A DNA stretch of 19,105 nucleotides from NCBI GenBank assembly GCA_934402375.1, contig CAKRUB010000044.1:1-19105 (forward strand), in the 5' to 3' direction. This document shows positions 1 to 8,146 of the stretch, piece after piece; positions within the stretch are counted from its first letter, which is position 1; every line of letters starts with the position of its first letter. Both the position numbers and the translations under genes were made by a program. The notes under the pieces are model-generated. The model was not told the origin of the DNA. It saw nothing but the letters and a program-made list of their open reading frames with translations, and did not search any database. This stretch comes from an uncultured Acetatifactor sp. (GTDB lineage: Bacteria > Bacillota > Clostridia > Lachnospirales > Lachnospiraceae).

Positions 1-85
1 AGCACTTGTTATGAGGTAACTGTTTAAAGAAAAAAGTCCAAAAATCAATGATTTAGGGCTTGAAATTATAGGAAGGAAAATTTTG

Positions 86-2248
86 ATGAAAAAGAAATTA
101 AAGCTTTTATTTATATCTTTAATTCTGTTGGTAGTGTCTGGCTGCGGAAAAGAAAAAGATACGACAGAGGAAGAGATTGAATATCGGGAGACCTCTGTCT
201 TTTTTTCAATTCCTGAGAAGGGAAATTATTTTGAACTTCTCGGGGTGACGGACGATTTCTTCTATTATTCTGTTGTACAAACAAAGGAAACGGAGGGAAA
301 TCTGGCGGATGAAAGATTGTTTTATCAAGGAACGCTAGAAGAGAGCCCGAAGACAAAACTTATTGCTGCGTTAGTTGACCCGATCTACAGGGGATGCTTT
401 ATGGAGACGGATTCAAAAGGAAATGATGAAATTTATTTGCTTTTGGGGGAAGAAAAGGAAGGAAAGAGAGGGTATTATATCGTAGATATTGAGAAGGAAA
501 CCAAATGTTTTCTGGCGGATGAGCTCTTTTCTAACGATGCGCCTAATCGGTTTATCAAGTTGGAAGATGGACGGTTCCTTGTGCTGACTTCTGAGTATTG
601 TGTGCTTGTGGAGGCTGATGGGGCGACTGGCGCTTCAGTGAAGTGTCCGACCGATTCTTACAGGGGGCTAGTGGCGGTTGATAAAGATACCGTCGGAATT
701 ACATATTTTGACGGGAATGAACAGACTACATATATGAGCATATTGGACTTGACAACAAACCGTCTGAATGAGGGCATAAAAATTGCAGGGGATGGCACGC
801 TGCTTGCTTCCTCGGCGGGGGAAATAGTCTTTTTTGACGCTGATGCAATCTGGAGTTATGAACCGTACTCGAATCAGGCGGAAGTACTTCTTGGTCTGAA
901 GGGGAGGAACATAGTATCCCGGGATGTGAGTGCAATAAAAGTCGTAGATGAAGGCATTCGGGTGTTCGGGTTGAACAGTGATGGCACTTCGGCGAAATAT
1001 ACTTTGTACACCAGAAATGATGGGGAAAATCTGCCGGAGAGTTCCGCTGACAGCAGTAAAAATAATGCGTATGGGAAACAAGTCATTTACTTATATGATT
1101 ATGCAGACCAGCTTCCACAAGACATGACAAATCCTGTCGATGCGTTTAATGAACGGAATGACAGTTTTCAGGTGGTTGTAAAGGATTATCAATACAAGGA
1201 TGAGTACGATGCGGCGCAAATGATTGCATCGGGGGATTATCCGGATATAATTTATTCGACATATAACACATTCATAGCCGGATTAGTGGATAAAGATTGC
1301 CTTGAAGATCTATCTGCGTACATAGACAGGTCGTCTAATCTCTCAATGGAGGATCTGTCCGGCAATGTGGTTGAAGCCTATACAGATCAGGTAACCGGAA
1401 AATTGTTTGCACTTCCAGACCATTATACAATAGAAACCCTGTATGGTACAAAGGCGGAGCTTGAAGAAGGGGGATGGACAACGGAGGAGTTTCTTGACTG
1501 GCTCGCAGAACATCCGAATGCCCAAGCACTGCATTTTCCTACGAAACGGGATATTTTCGATGTATGCATAGACGGGATGTTAGAGCAAAGCAACGGAAAA
1601 ATTAATCTCAATGAAGAGGAATTAAAGCTTTTTGCAGAAAAATTAAAGAATCTGGAGATGGTTGACACCTCAGAATATAGTTTGAACGAGATGATGGAGC
1701 TTTATGAAAATGATGCGAGCAGATTGGGTGATAACATAGAGAATCTGGGACAGATAGCGATTGCAGAAAACGAATATAAAGAGGAATTTGTGGTGAAAGG
1801 TTATCCGGGTGCGGACGGAATGCCCCGTGCGTATATAAATTCACCGGCGATGAGCATTTTAAGTACCAGTGAGGTGAAGCAGGGTGCCTATGAATTTCTT
1901 GAGTTTTATCTTATGTATGTGGAAAAAACGCAGGGAGAGGCTATGCGGGAGCATGGAACCTTCAGACTAACGATTGACCGTGACAGCATGGAAAAGGCAA
2001 AACAGCGTTTGCTGCAAACGACGGATTTTCTTGGAACACCATGTACATTTACCGAGAGACAGGTAGATGAGGTACTTGACATCATTCCGTATGTAAGAAG
2101 AAAGGATTATTCGTTGGATATTCTGAGAAATTTAATTTGGGAAGAACTGGAATACTATTTTGAAGGCAAAAAAGAACTGGAGGAGACCTGTCGGATTATC
2201 CAAAGCCGTGCACAAATGTATCTGGAGGAACGAGAGATTGCGGAATGA
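86..2248 (+). CDS. Lipoprotein with sensor-like N-terminal half and extracellular solute-binding C-terminal half
   Basis: A 720-residue exported lipoprotein: Lys-rich start, hydrophobic stretch and lipobox VSGC with the lipidated Cys at residue 20. The ATG at 86 is chosen over the TTG at 83 because GGAAGG lies 9 bases upstream. Residues about 25-325 are rich in short beta-strand-like segments (several 'G..R/..V.....Y' stretches) and could be a beta-propeller; this is inference. From about residue 331 (KQVIYLYDYAD) the sequence reads like a family 1 extracellular solute-binding protein: DAFNERNDSFQV, then SGDYPDIIY, LEDLSAYID, GKLFALP and a C-terminal MSILSTSE...YEFLEFYL segment. No ABC permease or ATPase lies nearby, so it is an orphan here. 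It is visibly richer in A+T than the genes downstream. Function as sugar/peptide binding or sensing is only inferred. Confidence 0.8.
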   Translation: MKKKLKLLFISLILLVVSGCGKEKDTTEEEIEYRETSVFFSIPEKGNYFELLGVTDDFFYYSVVQTKETEGNLADERLFYQGTLEESPKTKLIAALVDPIYRGCFMETDSKGNDEIYLLLGEEKEGKRGYYIVDIEKETKCFLADELFSNDAPNRFIKLEDGRFLVLTSEYCVLVEADGATGASVKCPTDSYRGLVAVDKDTVGITYFDGNEQTTYMSILDLTTNRLNEGIKIAGDGTLLASSAGEIVFFDADAIWSYEPYSNQAEVLLGLKGRNIVSRDVSAIKVVDEGIRVFGLNSDGTSAKYTLYTRNDGENLPESSADSSKNNAYGKQVIYLYDYADQLPQDMTNPVDAFNERNDSFQVVVKDYQYKDEYDAAQMIASGDYPDIIYSTYNTFIAGLVDKDCLEDLSAYIDRSSNLSMEDLSGNVVEAYTDQVTGKLFALPDHYTIETLYGTKAELEEGGWTTEEFLDWLAEHPNAQALHFPTKRDIFDVCIDGMLEQSNGKINLNEEELKLFAEKLKNLEMVDTSEYSLNEMMELYENDASRLGDNIENLGQIAIAENEYKEEFVVKGYPGADGMPRAYINSPAMSILSTSEVKQGAYEFLEFYLMYVEKTQGEAMREHGTFRLTIDRDSMEKAKQRLLQTTDFLGTPCTFTERQVDEVLDIIPYVRRKDYSLDILRNLIWEELEYYFEGKKELEETCRIIQSRAQMYLEEREIAE

Positions 2249-2270
2249 AGCTTTGACGTACATGACCTGC

Positions 2271-2299
2271 TTGCGGGATTCGGTGTCATGAGGTATAAT
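2271..2299 (+). promoter_or_regulatory. Putative sigma-A promoter for the small zinc-ribbon gene
   Basis: TTGCGG at 2271-2276 and TATAAT at 2294-2299 are 17 bases apart. The -10 is perfect and the -35 matches at four of six positions. It lies just after the lipoprotein gene and would give a leader of roughly 110 bases that contains the hairpin at 2340-2366. Confidence 0.5.
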
Positions 2300-2339
2300 A
2301 ACCTTGTCCTAAAATGGAAAGCGTGCGAATGGACATCAA

Positions 2340-2366
2340 TACCATGATTGAGAAACAATCATGGTA
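2340..2366. other. Perfect 11-bp inverted repeat in the leader of the small zinc-ribbon gene
   Basis: The arms taccatgattg (2340-2350) and caatcatggta (2356-2366) are exactly complementary, around the five-base loop agaaa. No T-run follows on either strand, so it is not a typical intrinsic terminator. It could be an operator dyad or an RNA hairpin in the leader. Confidence 0.55.
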
Positions 2367-2418
2367 TAATTAAGAAAAGCGTGGAAGTGATTGCCCATGC
2401 ATGGAGGTACGGACTGAC

Positions 2419-2667
2419 ATGGATTTTTTCGACAATTTCGAGGATGGACAGCTGAGTATGTTTGACATGGCAGAAAGCCTCGAAAATCTACAGACGCCGA
2501 TGGAGGAGAAGGCAGCTGAGCCAGAGCCGCTTCCGGCTTCGGGCAGCGCAGGTATCCGCATCCAACACTGCAGCAGCTGCGGAAAGCTCCTTTTTGTGAA
2601 GGAAGAGGACGGATGCTATGTTTCTGCCTGCAATGCGTGCGGCATACATTATATACAGAAAATGTAA
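2419..2667 (+). CDS. Small acidic protein with C-terminal zinc ribbon
   Basis: An 82-residue protein that I do not recognise as a named family. The ATG at 2419 has GGAGGT ten bases upstream; the in-frame ATG at 2401 has no such site and contributes only MEVRTD. Residues 1-45 are acidic and probably disordered (MDFFDNFEDGQLSMFDMAES). The C-terminal part carries CSSC and CNAC pairs separated by about 17 residues, the spacing of a zinc ribbon. Residues 11-15, QLSMF, resemble the QL[S/D]LF peptide that binds the bacterial beta sliding clamp; that is a motif resemblance only. The gene precedes the esterase gene by 154 bases and may not be co-transcribed with it. Confidence 0.7.
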   Translation: MDFFDNFEDGQLSMFDMAESLENLQTPMEEKAAEPEPLPASGSAGIRIQHCSSCGKLLFVKEEDGCYVSACNACGIHYIQKM

Positions 2668-2684
2668 CGATTCAGAGCTTGAGA

Positions 2685-2712
2685 GAAGCAGCCATAGTGA
2701 TATGGTTGCTTT
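2685..2712 (+). terminator. Hairpin after the small zinc-ribbon gene, possible weak terminator
   Basis: aagcagccata (2686-2696) pairs with tatggttgctt (2701-2711) around the loop gtga, with one G-U pair, and a further G-U pair closes the base. The downstream tract (tctgtgc) is poor in T, so termination would be weak; a T-run appears only some 25 bases later. Confidence 0.35.
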
Positions 2713-2821
2713 CTGTGCATTAGAGCAGAATAAAAATTTTTTCAATCATGAGATTTGTGTCTGGGCGCACTTGACACAAACTCGCTATGCGCAAAGAACG
2801 TGCGCAGAAATGGGGAAAACT

Positions 2822-4471
2822 ATGGAATTTAGGCTTGCAGCGATTTTCAGTGACAACTGCGTTTTGCAGAGAGGGAAAAACATTGCCGTGTTCGGAACCG
2901 GGCCGGAAGGATGCTCTGTGGAGGCATACATCCGGGGAAGAAGGATGGAACAGGGACAGGAGCAGGAAAGCCGTGGAAGGACGGTTGTGCGGAACGGCAG
3001 ATTTGAGTTACAGCTGCCGCCGCTGGAGGCGGGACTGGAGCATGTCCTGCAGGTAAGCTGCGGCGGGGAGAGTATCTGTCTGCGCAACATTGCCATCGGT
3101 GAGGTCTGGCTTGCGGGCGGGCAGTCAAATATGGAGTATGAGCTGCAGAACTGCACGGAGAGTGACGCCCTGAACCGTCCGGCGGACGATCAGATCCGCT
3201 TTTATTATACCCAGAAGAAGGCGTATATGGATGAGGACTTCTTCCGGTCGGAAAGACAGAGTGGCTGGGAATGCTTCGGCGGCAATGGGACAAGGTACTG
3301 GTCGGCAGTCGGCTATTTCTTTGCGGTGCGGCTCCAGAAGGAGCTTGGTGTGCCGGTCGGAATCATCGGCTGTAACTGGGGCGGTACGTCTGCATCCGCG
3401 TGGATGCCGAGAGAGGCAATCGCTTCGGATGAGGATCTGAAGATATATCTCGACACCTACGACGCTGCCGTGGCGGGAAAGACCGAGGAGGAGCAGCGCA
3501 GAGAATATGACGAATATGTCATTTATCAGGCGGAATTTGATAAAAAGGCGGAGGCGTGCTATGCGGAGAACCCCGAGATAGAATGGGCGGAGGTGCTGGA
3601 GCGCGTCGGTGAGTGTAAATGGCCGGGGCCGATGGGATGCAGCAATCCCTTCCGTCCGGGCGGGCTGTATGAGTGTATGCTGCGGCGCGTGATGCCGTAT
3701 TCGCTGAAGGGATTTCTATACTATCAGGGAGAGAGCGATGACCATCTGCCGCATCTGTACCGTAAGCTCTTTACACGGATGATTGCACAGTGGCGCGAGG
3801 ACTGGGACGATGACCGGCTTCCGTTTATCTTTGCCCAGCTTCCGATGCACCGCTATAAGCAGGACCCGGATTTCAAGAACTGGTGCCTGATCAGAGAAGC
3901 GCAGAACAGGGTGTATGATACCGTGAAGAATACTGCCATGACCTGTATCATCGATCAGGGCGTCTACAATGACATCCATCCGAAGATGAAGCGGAAGGTC
4001 GGCGAGCGCATGTGCGCGCAGGCGTTGGAGCTTGCATATGGCTTTGAGAACGTGGCGGATGCGGAGAGCCCGCTGTTTGACCGCGTGGAATACGGTGAGG
4101 GAGAGCTGATTCTGCGCTTCCGGAATGCAGATGGCGGCTTCGTTGTACATAAGGCAGAGCGTGTCAGAAGACCCGGCTATTCCGAGAGTGCGCCGCCGGA
4201 GGAGAGTCTGGGCTTTGAAATCGCCGGGGAGGACGGGCAGTATATCCCTGCGGCGGTGAAGATTACGGGCGACAGCATACATGTCTCTGCACCGCAGATC
4301 GGTAGACCGGTATTTGCCAGATACCTCTGGACAAATTATGGTGATGTGGAGATTTTCAGAGCGGACGGCATGCCGCTGGCACCGTTCCGCACAGACAGAA
4401 ACGACGGCTTTGCGCCGCTTGACCGCAGTGCCGAAATCCAGCAGAATATGGAGACGGCGACGAAGGAGTAA
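2822..4471 (+). CDS. Sialate O-acetylesterase-family SGNH hydrolase, cytoplasmic
   Basis: A 549-residue esterase of the SASA/SGNH family, which removes O-acetyl groups from sialic acids or other acetylated sugars. Visible signatures: EVWLAGGQSNMEYEL with the nucleophile Ser102, the oxyanion-type block IIGCNWGGTSASAW (181-194), GFLYYQGESD (297-306), and VYNDIHPK with the acid/histidine pair Asp384 and His386. Residues 1-90 form the usual N-terminal beta domain (FSDNCVLQRG). The start at ATG 2822 is supported by GGGG six bases upstream; the reading frame is open further back to 2618, but that part overlaps the zinc-ribbon gene and has no family similarity. There is no signal peptide, so the enzyme would act inside the cell on imported sugars. 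No sialic-acid genes lie nearby, so the substrate is unknown. Confidence 0.85.
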   Translation: MEFRLAAIFSDNCVLQRGKNIAVFGTGPEGCSVEAYIRGRRMEQGQEQESRGRTVVRNGRFELQLPPLEAGLEHVLQVSCGGESICLRNIAIGEVWLAGGQSNMEYELQNCTESDALNRPADDQIRFYYTQKKAYMDEDFFRSERQSGWECFGGNGTRYWSAVGYFFAVRLQKELGVPVGIIGCNWGGTSASAWMPREAIASDEDLKIYLDTYDAAVAGKTEEEQRREYDEYVIYQAEFDKKAEACYAENPEIEWAEVLERVGECKWPGPMGCSNPFRPGGLYECMLRRVMPYSLKGFLYYQGESDDHLPHLYRKLFTRMIAQWREDWDDDRLPFIFAQLPMHRYKQDPDFKNWCLIREAQNRVYDTVKNTAMTCIIDQGVYNDIHPKMKRKVGERMCAQALELAYGFENVADAESPLFDRVEYGEGELILRFRNADGGFVVHKAERVRRPGYSESAPPEESLGFEIAGEDGQYIPAAVKITGDSIHVSAPQIGRPVFARYLWTNYGDVEIFRADGMPLAPFRTDRNDGFAPLDRSAEIQQNMETATKE

Positions 4472-4512
4472 GCTGGGCAGGAAGACAAATTACAGGAAGA
4501 GAGGAAAACGTA

Positions 4513-6147
4513 ATGTATGAATGTCCGAACTGTGGGGGGAATCTGAAGTTTGACATTTCCTCCCAGAAGATGTTCTGTGCCCATTGCGAATCTCGTTTCG
4601 ATCCTTATTCGCTCACCAAGGGAGAGGATGCGGAGGAAGGCGGGAGCTTTGAGGCAAATGTCTTTTTATGTCCGCAGTGCGGCGGCGAGATGATCAGTGG
4701 AGATAATGACATTACCTCCTTTTGCAGCTACTGCGGGGCGGCAAACATTTTATCCAGCCGTATCAGCCGGGAAAAGCGTCCCCGATATATCATTCCTTTT
4801 ATGAAGACGAAGGAGGAGTGCAAGAGGGCGTATGAGCAGAAGCTGCGCAAGTCGTTTTTTGCGCCGAAGGAGCTGAAGGATCCGCAGTTTATCGAGGGTT
4901 TCCGGGGAATTTATATGCCCTACTGGTCGTACCGTGTCGTTCAGCGGGGAGAGATACAGCTGGACGGATATACCTCGGAGCGCAAGGGCGATTATATTTA
5001 CACGAATTATTATGCGCTGAAGGGCGAGCTGGATGCGGGGTATGAGGGCTATGCTTTCGATGCTTCGTCCAGCTTTTACGACAATATCAGTGAGGGACTT
5101 GCGCCCTATGACGCAAAGAAGATGAAGGATTTTTCGCCTGCGTTTCTCAGCGGGTTTTATGCGGACAGGGCGGATGTGGACGCGGAGCTCTATCAGCAGG
5201 AGGCGCTGGAAATTGCGGATAATGCGACCTATGAGGCATTGTGCAAGGATCCGGTATTTGAGAAGCACGGAATCAAGCTGGAGCATGAGGGGAAGAATAA
5301 AACCCCGGAAAGGCTGCTGACTGTCAGCGATGGCGAGGACAGCGCATTGTTCCCGGTATGGTTTTTATGTTACCGGAATGGAGACCGGGTCGCCTATGCA
5401 GCGGTGAACGGTCAGACCGGCAAGGTGGTGGCGGATATGCCCGTCGATGAAAAAAAGTTTTTCGCCAGTTCGCTGATTCTGGCAATTCCGATCTTTATAT
5501 TGTTGAATCTTTTTCTCACGCTGCGCCCGAAGATGCTGCTTGACGGCAGTGCGCTCGTTGCGGCGGTGTCGTCGCTGATATATTATTGCGAGCTGGGCGG
5601 TATTTTCCGAAATGAGACGCGACAGGAGGACCGTGCCATACAGAAGATGCGGGAACAGGAAAAGAACGCGGAAGAGCAGAAAACTGACAAGATAGAGGAA
5701 GCTGAAAAGAACGAGGAAAATGAGAAGAAGGAGAAGAAAAAGGGAAAAGCTTTGACAATTACCATTATGCTGATCTGGCTCGGCATTGTATTTGTCGTTG
5801 CAGGAATACGGGGAGGCTTTTTCCCTGCCTTTGCATGGCTGGCATCTGCTATCACGGTCATGGTTGTCAGCATAATGAGTCTCAATCGGTATAGTGACAT
5901 GAAGAAAAAGAAGTTTACGGAAATACGCGGAGGAAAGGGATGTCTCTTTTCGCTGGCGGCGGTTCTGGTGAGCTTCAGCATCCGGGCGTGTCAGCCGGTG
6001 TCTGATTTATGGTACTATGGAGGCGTGCTTGCGATTCTGGCAACGGTGGTCTTTGTCTTTACTGATCTGATACGGAATTATAACAAGCTGACGATGAGAA
6101 GTCTGCCTCAGTTTGAGAAAAAGGGGGGTGACGACAGTGCCGAGTAG
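4513..6147 (+). CDS. Double zinc-ribbon membrane protein with charged coiled-coil
   Basis: A 544-residue protein. It opens with two zinc ribbons: CPNC/CAHC (Cys4, 7, 22, 25) of the TFIIB type and CPQC/CSYC (Cys53, 56, 71, 74). Residues 90-310 are a soluble region with many Tyr residues (GIYMPYWSYRVV, TNYYALKGELDAGYEGYAF). Two membrane segments follow (about 317-337 and 342-360), then a very charged Glu/Lys helix (366-411, probably coiled coil), then about four more membrane segments to residue 521. It starts after gaggaaaacgta and overlaps the TPM gene by 11 bases, so the two are translationally coupled. Such zinc-ribbon proteins are common in Lachnospiraceae but have no assigned function. 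Redox or metal sensing at the membrane, or membrane protein quality control with the TPM partner, are guesses. Confidence 0.85.
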   Translation: MYECPNCGGNLKFDISSQKMFCAHCESRFDPYSLTKGEDAEEGGSFEANVFLCPQCGGEMISGDNDITSFCSYCGAANILSSRISREKRPRYIIPFMKTKEECKRAYEQKLRKSFFAPKELKDPQFIEGFRGIYMPYWSYRVVQRGEIQLDGYTSERKGDYIYTNYYALKGELDAGYEGYAFDASSSFYDNISEGLAPYDAKKMKDFSPAFLSGFYADRADVDAELYQQEALEIADNATYEALCKDPVFEKHGIKLEHEGKNKTPERLLTVSDGEDSALFPVWFLCYRNGDRVAYAAVNGQTGKVVADMPVDEKKFFASSLILAIPIFILLNLFLTLRPKMLLDGSALVAAVSSLIYYCELGGIFRNETRQEDRAIQKMREQEKNAEEQKTDKIEEAEKNEENEKKEKKKGKALTITIMLIWLGIVFVVAGIRGGFFPAFAWLASAITVMVVSIMSLNRYSDMKKKKFTEIRGGKGCLFSLAAVLVSFSIRACQPVSDLWYYGGVLAILATVVFVFTDLIRNYNKLTMRSLPQFEKKGGDDSAE

Positions 6148-6928
6148 CAGGAAGAAAACGGCCATAGGGATGGGTGGGCGGCTTGTTACAGCGCTTTTCC
6201 TTGTGCTGTTATTGTTTCAGGGAATGAAAATCAACGCACTTGCTGCGCCGGTGTATACCAATCCGGACACGGGTTATGCCGTTATCCTCGAGGACGACGC
6301 GGAGCTTATGACAGAAGAGGAGCGGGCTGCGCTGGCGGAGCAGATGAAGGCAATAACGAAATGGGGAAATGTGGGATTTAAGAGTATTTCGCAGAACCCG
6401 GGATCGACAGCCGGGTATGTTGAGGACTATTACAAAGAGAAATTTGGCGCTTCCAGCGGAACGATCTTTCTGATCGATATGGATAACCGTAATATCTGGA
6501 TCAAAAATAACGGAGCTATCAGTAAGGTGATCACAAATGCATATTCCGACACCATCACGGACAACAGCTATCGTTATGCGTCGGACGGCGATTATTACGG
6601 CTGTGCCGGGGAAGTCTTTTTCGAGATTGAAACGGTACTTTCCGGTCACAGGATTGCCCAGCCGATGAAATACATCAGCAATGCCCTGTGTGCGGTCATA
6701 CTTGCGTTCCTGATTAATTATGTGCTGATGCGCTGTCTGTCGGGAGTGGGGAAAGCGGGTGAGAAGGAGCTTCTGAATAATATGAAGCATCATTGCCAGC
6801 TGACGAATGCAAGGGCGGAATTAGTGAAACAGACGAAGGTATATCAACCGCCAAGCTCCGACAGTGATGGAAGCTCTGGCGGAGGTGGCGGCGGAAGCTC
6901 AGGAAGCGGTGGCGGGCACAGCTTCTAA
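6137..6928 (+). CDS. TPM-domain membrane protein with Gly/Ser-rich tail
   Basis: A 263-residue exported protein of the TPM (Psb32/TPM_phosphatase) family. The GTG at 6137 is chosen because a GGGGGG tract lies about eight bases upstream; the TTG at 6113 is the alternative and would add eight residues. Residues 1-36 form a signal sequence ending in ALA-A. The TPM domain spans about 45-172 (GYAVILEDDAELMTEEE, then VGFKSIS, then GTIFLIDMDNRNIWIKNNG). One membrane segment lies at about 181-199, then a basic cytoplasmic stretch and a Gly/Ser tail ending GGGHSF, as is usual in this family. TPM proteins have been linked to membrane protein turnover and photosystem repair. It shares 11 bases with the zinc-ribbon gene, which suggests that they form one complex. 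Confidence 0.85.
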   Translation: MPSSRKKTAIGMGGRLVTALFLVLLLFQGMKINALAAPVYTNPDTGYAVILEDDAELMTEEERAALAEQMKAITKWGNVGFKSISQNPGSTAGYVEDYYKEKFGASSGTIFLIDMDNRNIWIKNNGAISKVITNAYSDTITDNSYRYASDGDYYGCAGEVFFEIETVLSGHRIAQPMKYISNALCAVILAFLINYVLMRCLSGVGKAGEKELLNNMKHHCQLTNARAELVKQTKVYQPPSSDSDGSSGGGGGGSSGSGGGHSF

Positions 6929-6932
6929 GGCT

Positions 6933-7256
6933 TTATTTAGACCACAGCTTAATTGTCTTGATCAGCTTAGCCTTCTGATCATCAGTCATTTTTGAGGCAA
7001 GCTGGCGCAGCTCGTTGTCCAGAGCGGTTTCTCTGTAGGCAGGAGCAACCTTTCCAATCAGGGAATCGAGTGAAATATTCATCAGGCGGGCGTAGTAAAT
7101 CAGTACACGGAGGGACATAGCAGTTCTGTTGTTCTCAACGTTACTGATATAACCGGGGGTAACTTCCAGTGCCTTTGCTACCTCCGCCTGTGTCAGCTTC
7201 ATCTGGATGCGCAGCTCCTTGATTTGTGAGCCAAGATTGTCAAATTGATCATTCAT
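6933..7256 (-). CDS. XRE-family helix-turn-helix regulator
   Basis: A 107-residue single-domain DNA-binding protein. Residues 9-65 form the XRE/Cro fold: IKELRIQMKLTQAEVAKALE, then TPGYISNVENNR as the recognition helix, then the LLYYARLM-like last helix. The C-terminal 35 residues (LRQLASKMTDDQKAKLIKTI) are a helical tail that probably serves dimerisation. The start codon has an AGGAGG site at good distance on the minus strand. It is convergent with the TPM gene (four bases between stops) and divergent from truA. The 130-base upstream region holds a possible -10 and short dyads, so self-regulation is plausible. No phage or toxin gene lies beside it; its target is not visible. Confidence 0.85.
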   Translation of the reverse strand: MNDQFDNLGSQIKELRIQMKLTQAEVAKALEVTPGYISNVENNRTAMSLRVLIYYARLMNISLDSLIGKVAPAYRETALDNELRQLASKMTDDQKAKLIKTIKLWSK

Positions 7257-7301
7257 TGTAATTTCCTCCTAAAATTTTCGGGTGTAAGTGTCTATACCTA
7301 T

Positions 7302-7330
7302 AGTATACATGATTTTTATCACTTTGAATA
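7302..7330 (-). promoter_or_regulatory. Possible promoter of the XRE regulator gene
   Basis: On the minus strand TATACT (7302-7307) lies 17 bases from a weak TATTCA (7325-7330). Beside it on the + strand, ctatacctatag (7292-7303) is a 5-2-5 inverted repeat overlapping the -10, which could be an operator for the regulator itself. The -35 is poor, so this is tentative. Confidence 0.3.
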
Positions 7331-7385
7331 GTAAAACATGAAAAAAGTTATTAGGGGACGAAATAGAAGGGAGGAACCGGATAAT

Positions 7386-8123
7386 ATGAAAAATTACAGG
7401 TTTGTGATTGAGTATGATGGGACAAGATATTACGGCTGGCAGAGGCAGCCGGGACAGAATACCATACAGGGGAAGCTGGAGAGCGTTCTCGGGCTGATGT
7501 GCGGCAGCGAGACGGAGGTCATCGGGGCGGGGCGCACGGACGGCGGCGTGCACGCGAAGGGCATGGTTGCCAACGCAAGGCTGGAGACGACACTTTCTAC
7601 TGAGGAGATCAGGGACTACCTGAACCGTTACCTGCCGGATGATATTGCTGTCCTCGAGGTGAAGGAGGCGGGACCAAGATTCCATGCCAGATATAACGCA
7701 ACCGGTAAGACCTACTGCTATACATGCTTTGACGGAGACGTAAAGCCGGTGTTCGACAGAAAATACTATACGCGCCTAGACGAAAAGCCGGATGTCGATA
7801 AAATGCGCCGCGCGGCGGAGCTGTTGATCGGAGAACACGATTTCCGCAACTTCTGTGTGAATCCGCGCATGAAGAAATCGACGGTGCGGCTTGTCGACCG
7901 GATAGAGATTCAGAGAGAAGGCGGTTATATCCGGTTCTTTTTCCACGGAACAGGCTTTCTGCAGAATATGGTCCGCATCATGGTGGGAACACTGCTGGAG
8001 GTGGGCTGCGGACGCATGACGGAACAACAGGTGCGGGCTGTCCTTGAGAACCCCGAACGCCAGAAAGCAGGCCCCACAGCACCCGCCCAGGGACTCTGCA
8101 TGATGAGCGTGGACTATGACTGA
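7386..8123 (+). CDS. truA: tRNA pseudouridine synthase A
   Basis: TruA converts uridines 38-40 of the tRNA anticodon stem to pseudouridine. The 245-residue protein has the family's usual length and begins MKNYRFVIEYDGTRYYGWQRQ. The catalytic block GAGRTDGGVHA contains the nucleophile Asp52. Further conserved pieces are LPDDIAV, FHARYNATGKTYCY, GEHDFRNFC and the C-terminal GTGFLQNMVRIMVGTLLEVG. The start at ATG 7386 has GGGAGG upstream; an in-frame ATG at 7338 would add 16 residues without family similarity and lacks a site. It is transcribed away from the XRE gene. Between its stop and the next gene is a long near-palindromic element. Confidence 0.97.
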   Translation: MKNYRFVIEYDGTRYYGWQRQPGQNTIQGKLESVLGLMCGSETEVIGAGRTDGGVHAKGMVANARLETTLSTEEIRDYLNRYLPDDIAVLEVKEAGPRFHARYNATGKTYCYTCFDGDVKPVFDRKYYTRLDEKPDVDKMRRAAELLIGEHDFRNFCVNPRMKKSTVRLVDRIEIQREGGYIRFFFHGTGFLQNMVRIMVGTLLEVGCGRMTEQQVRAVLENPERQKAGPTAPAQGLCMMSVDYD

Positions 8124-8146
8124 GAAGTACTGGGTGAAAGATAACA

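Noticed and set aside
2771..2776. TTGACA before the esterase gene as a promoter
   Set aside because: No acceptable -10 lies 16-18 bases downstream.
2618..2821. Upstream in-frame extension of the esterase gene (68 more residues)
   Set aside because: It overlaps the zinc-ribbon gene, has no similarity to the family, and the ATG at 2822 has a suitable upstream GGGG and begins the conserved domain.
5583..5981. Long minus-strand open frames inside the zinc-ribbon gene
   Set aside because: They mirror the Lys/Glu-rich codons of the real gene, have low-complexity Phe/Ser products and no ribosome binding site.
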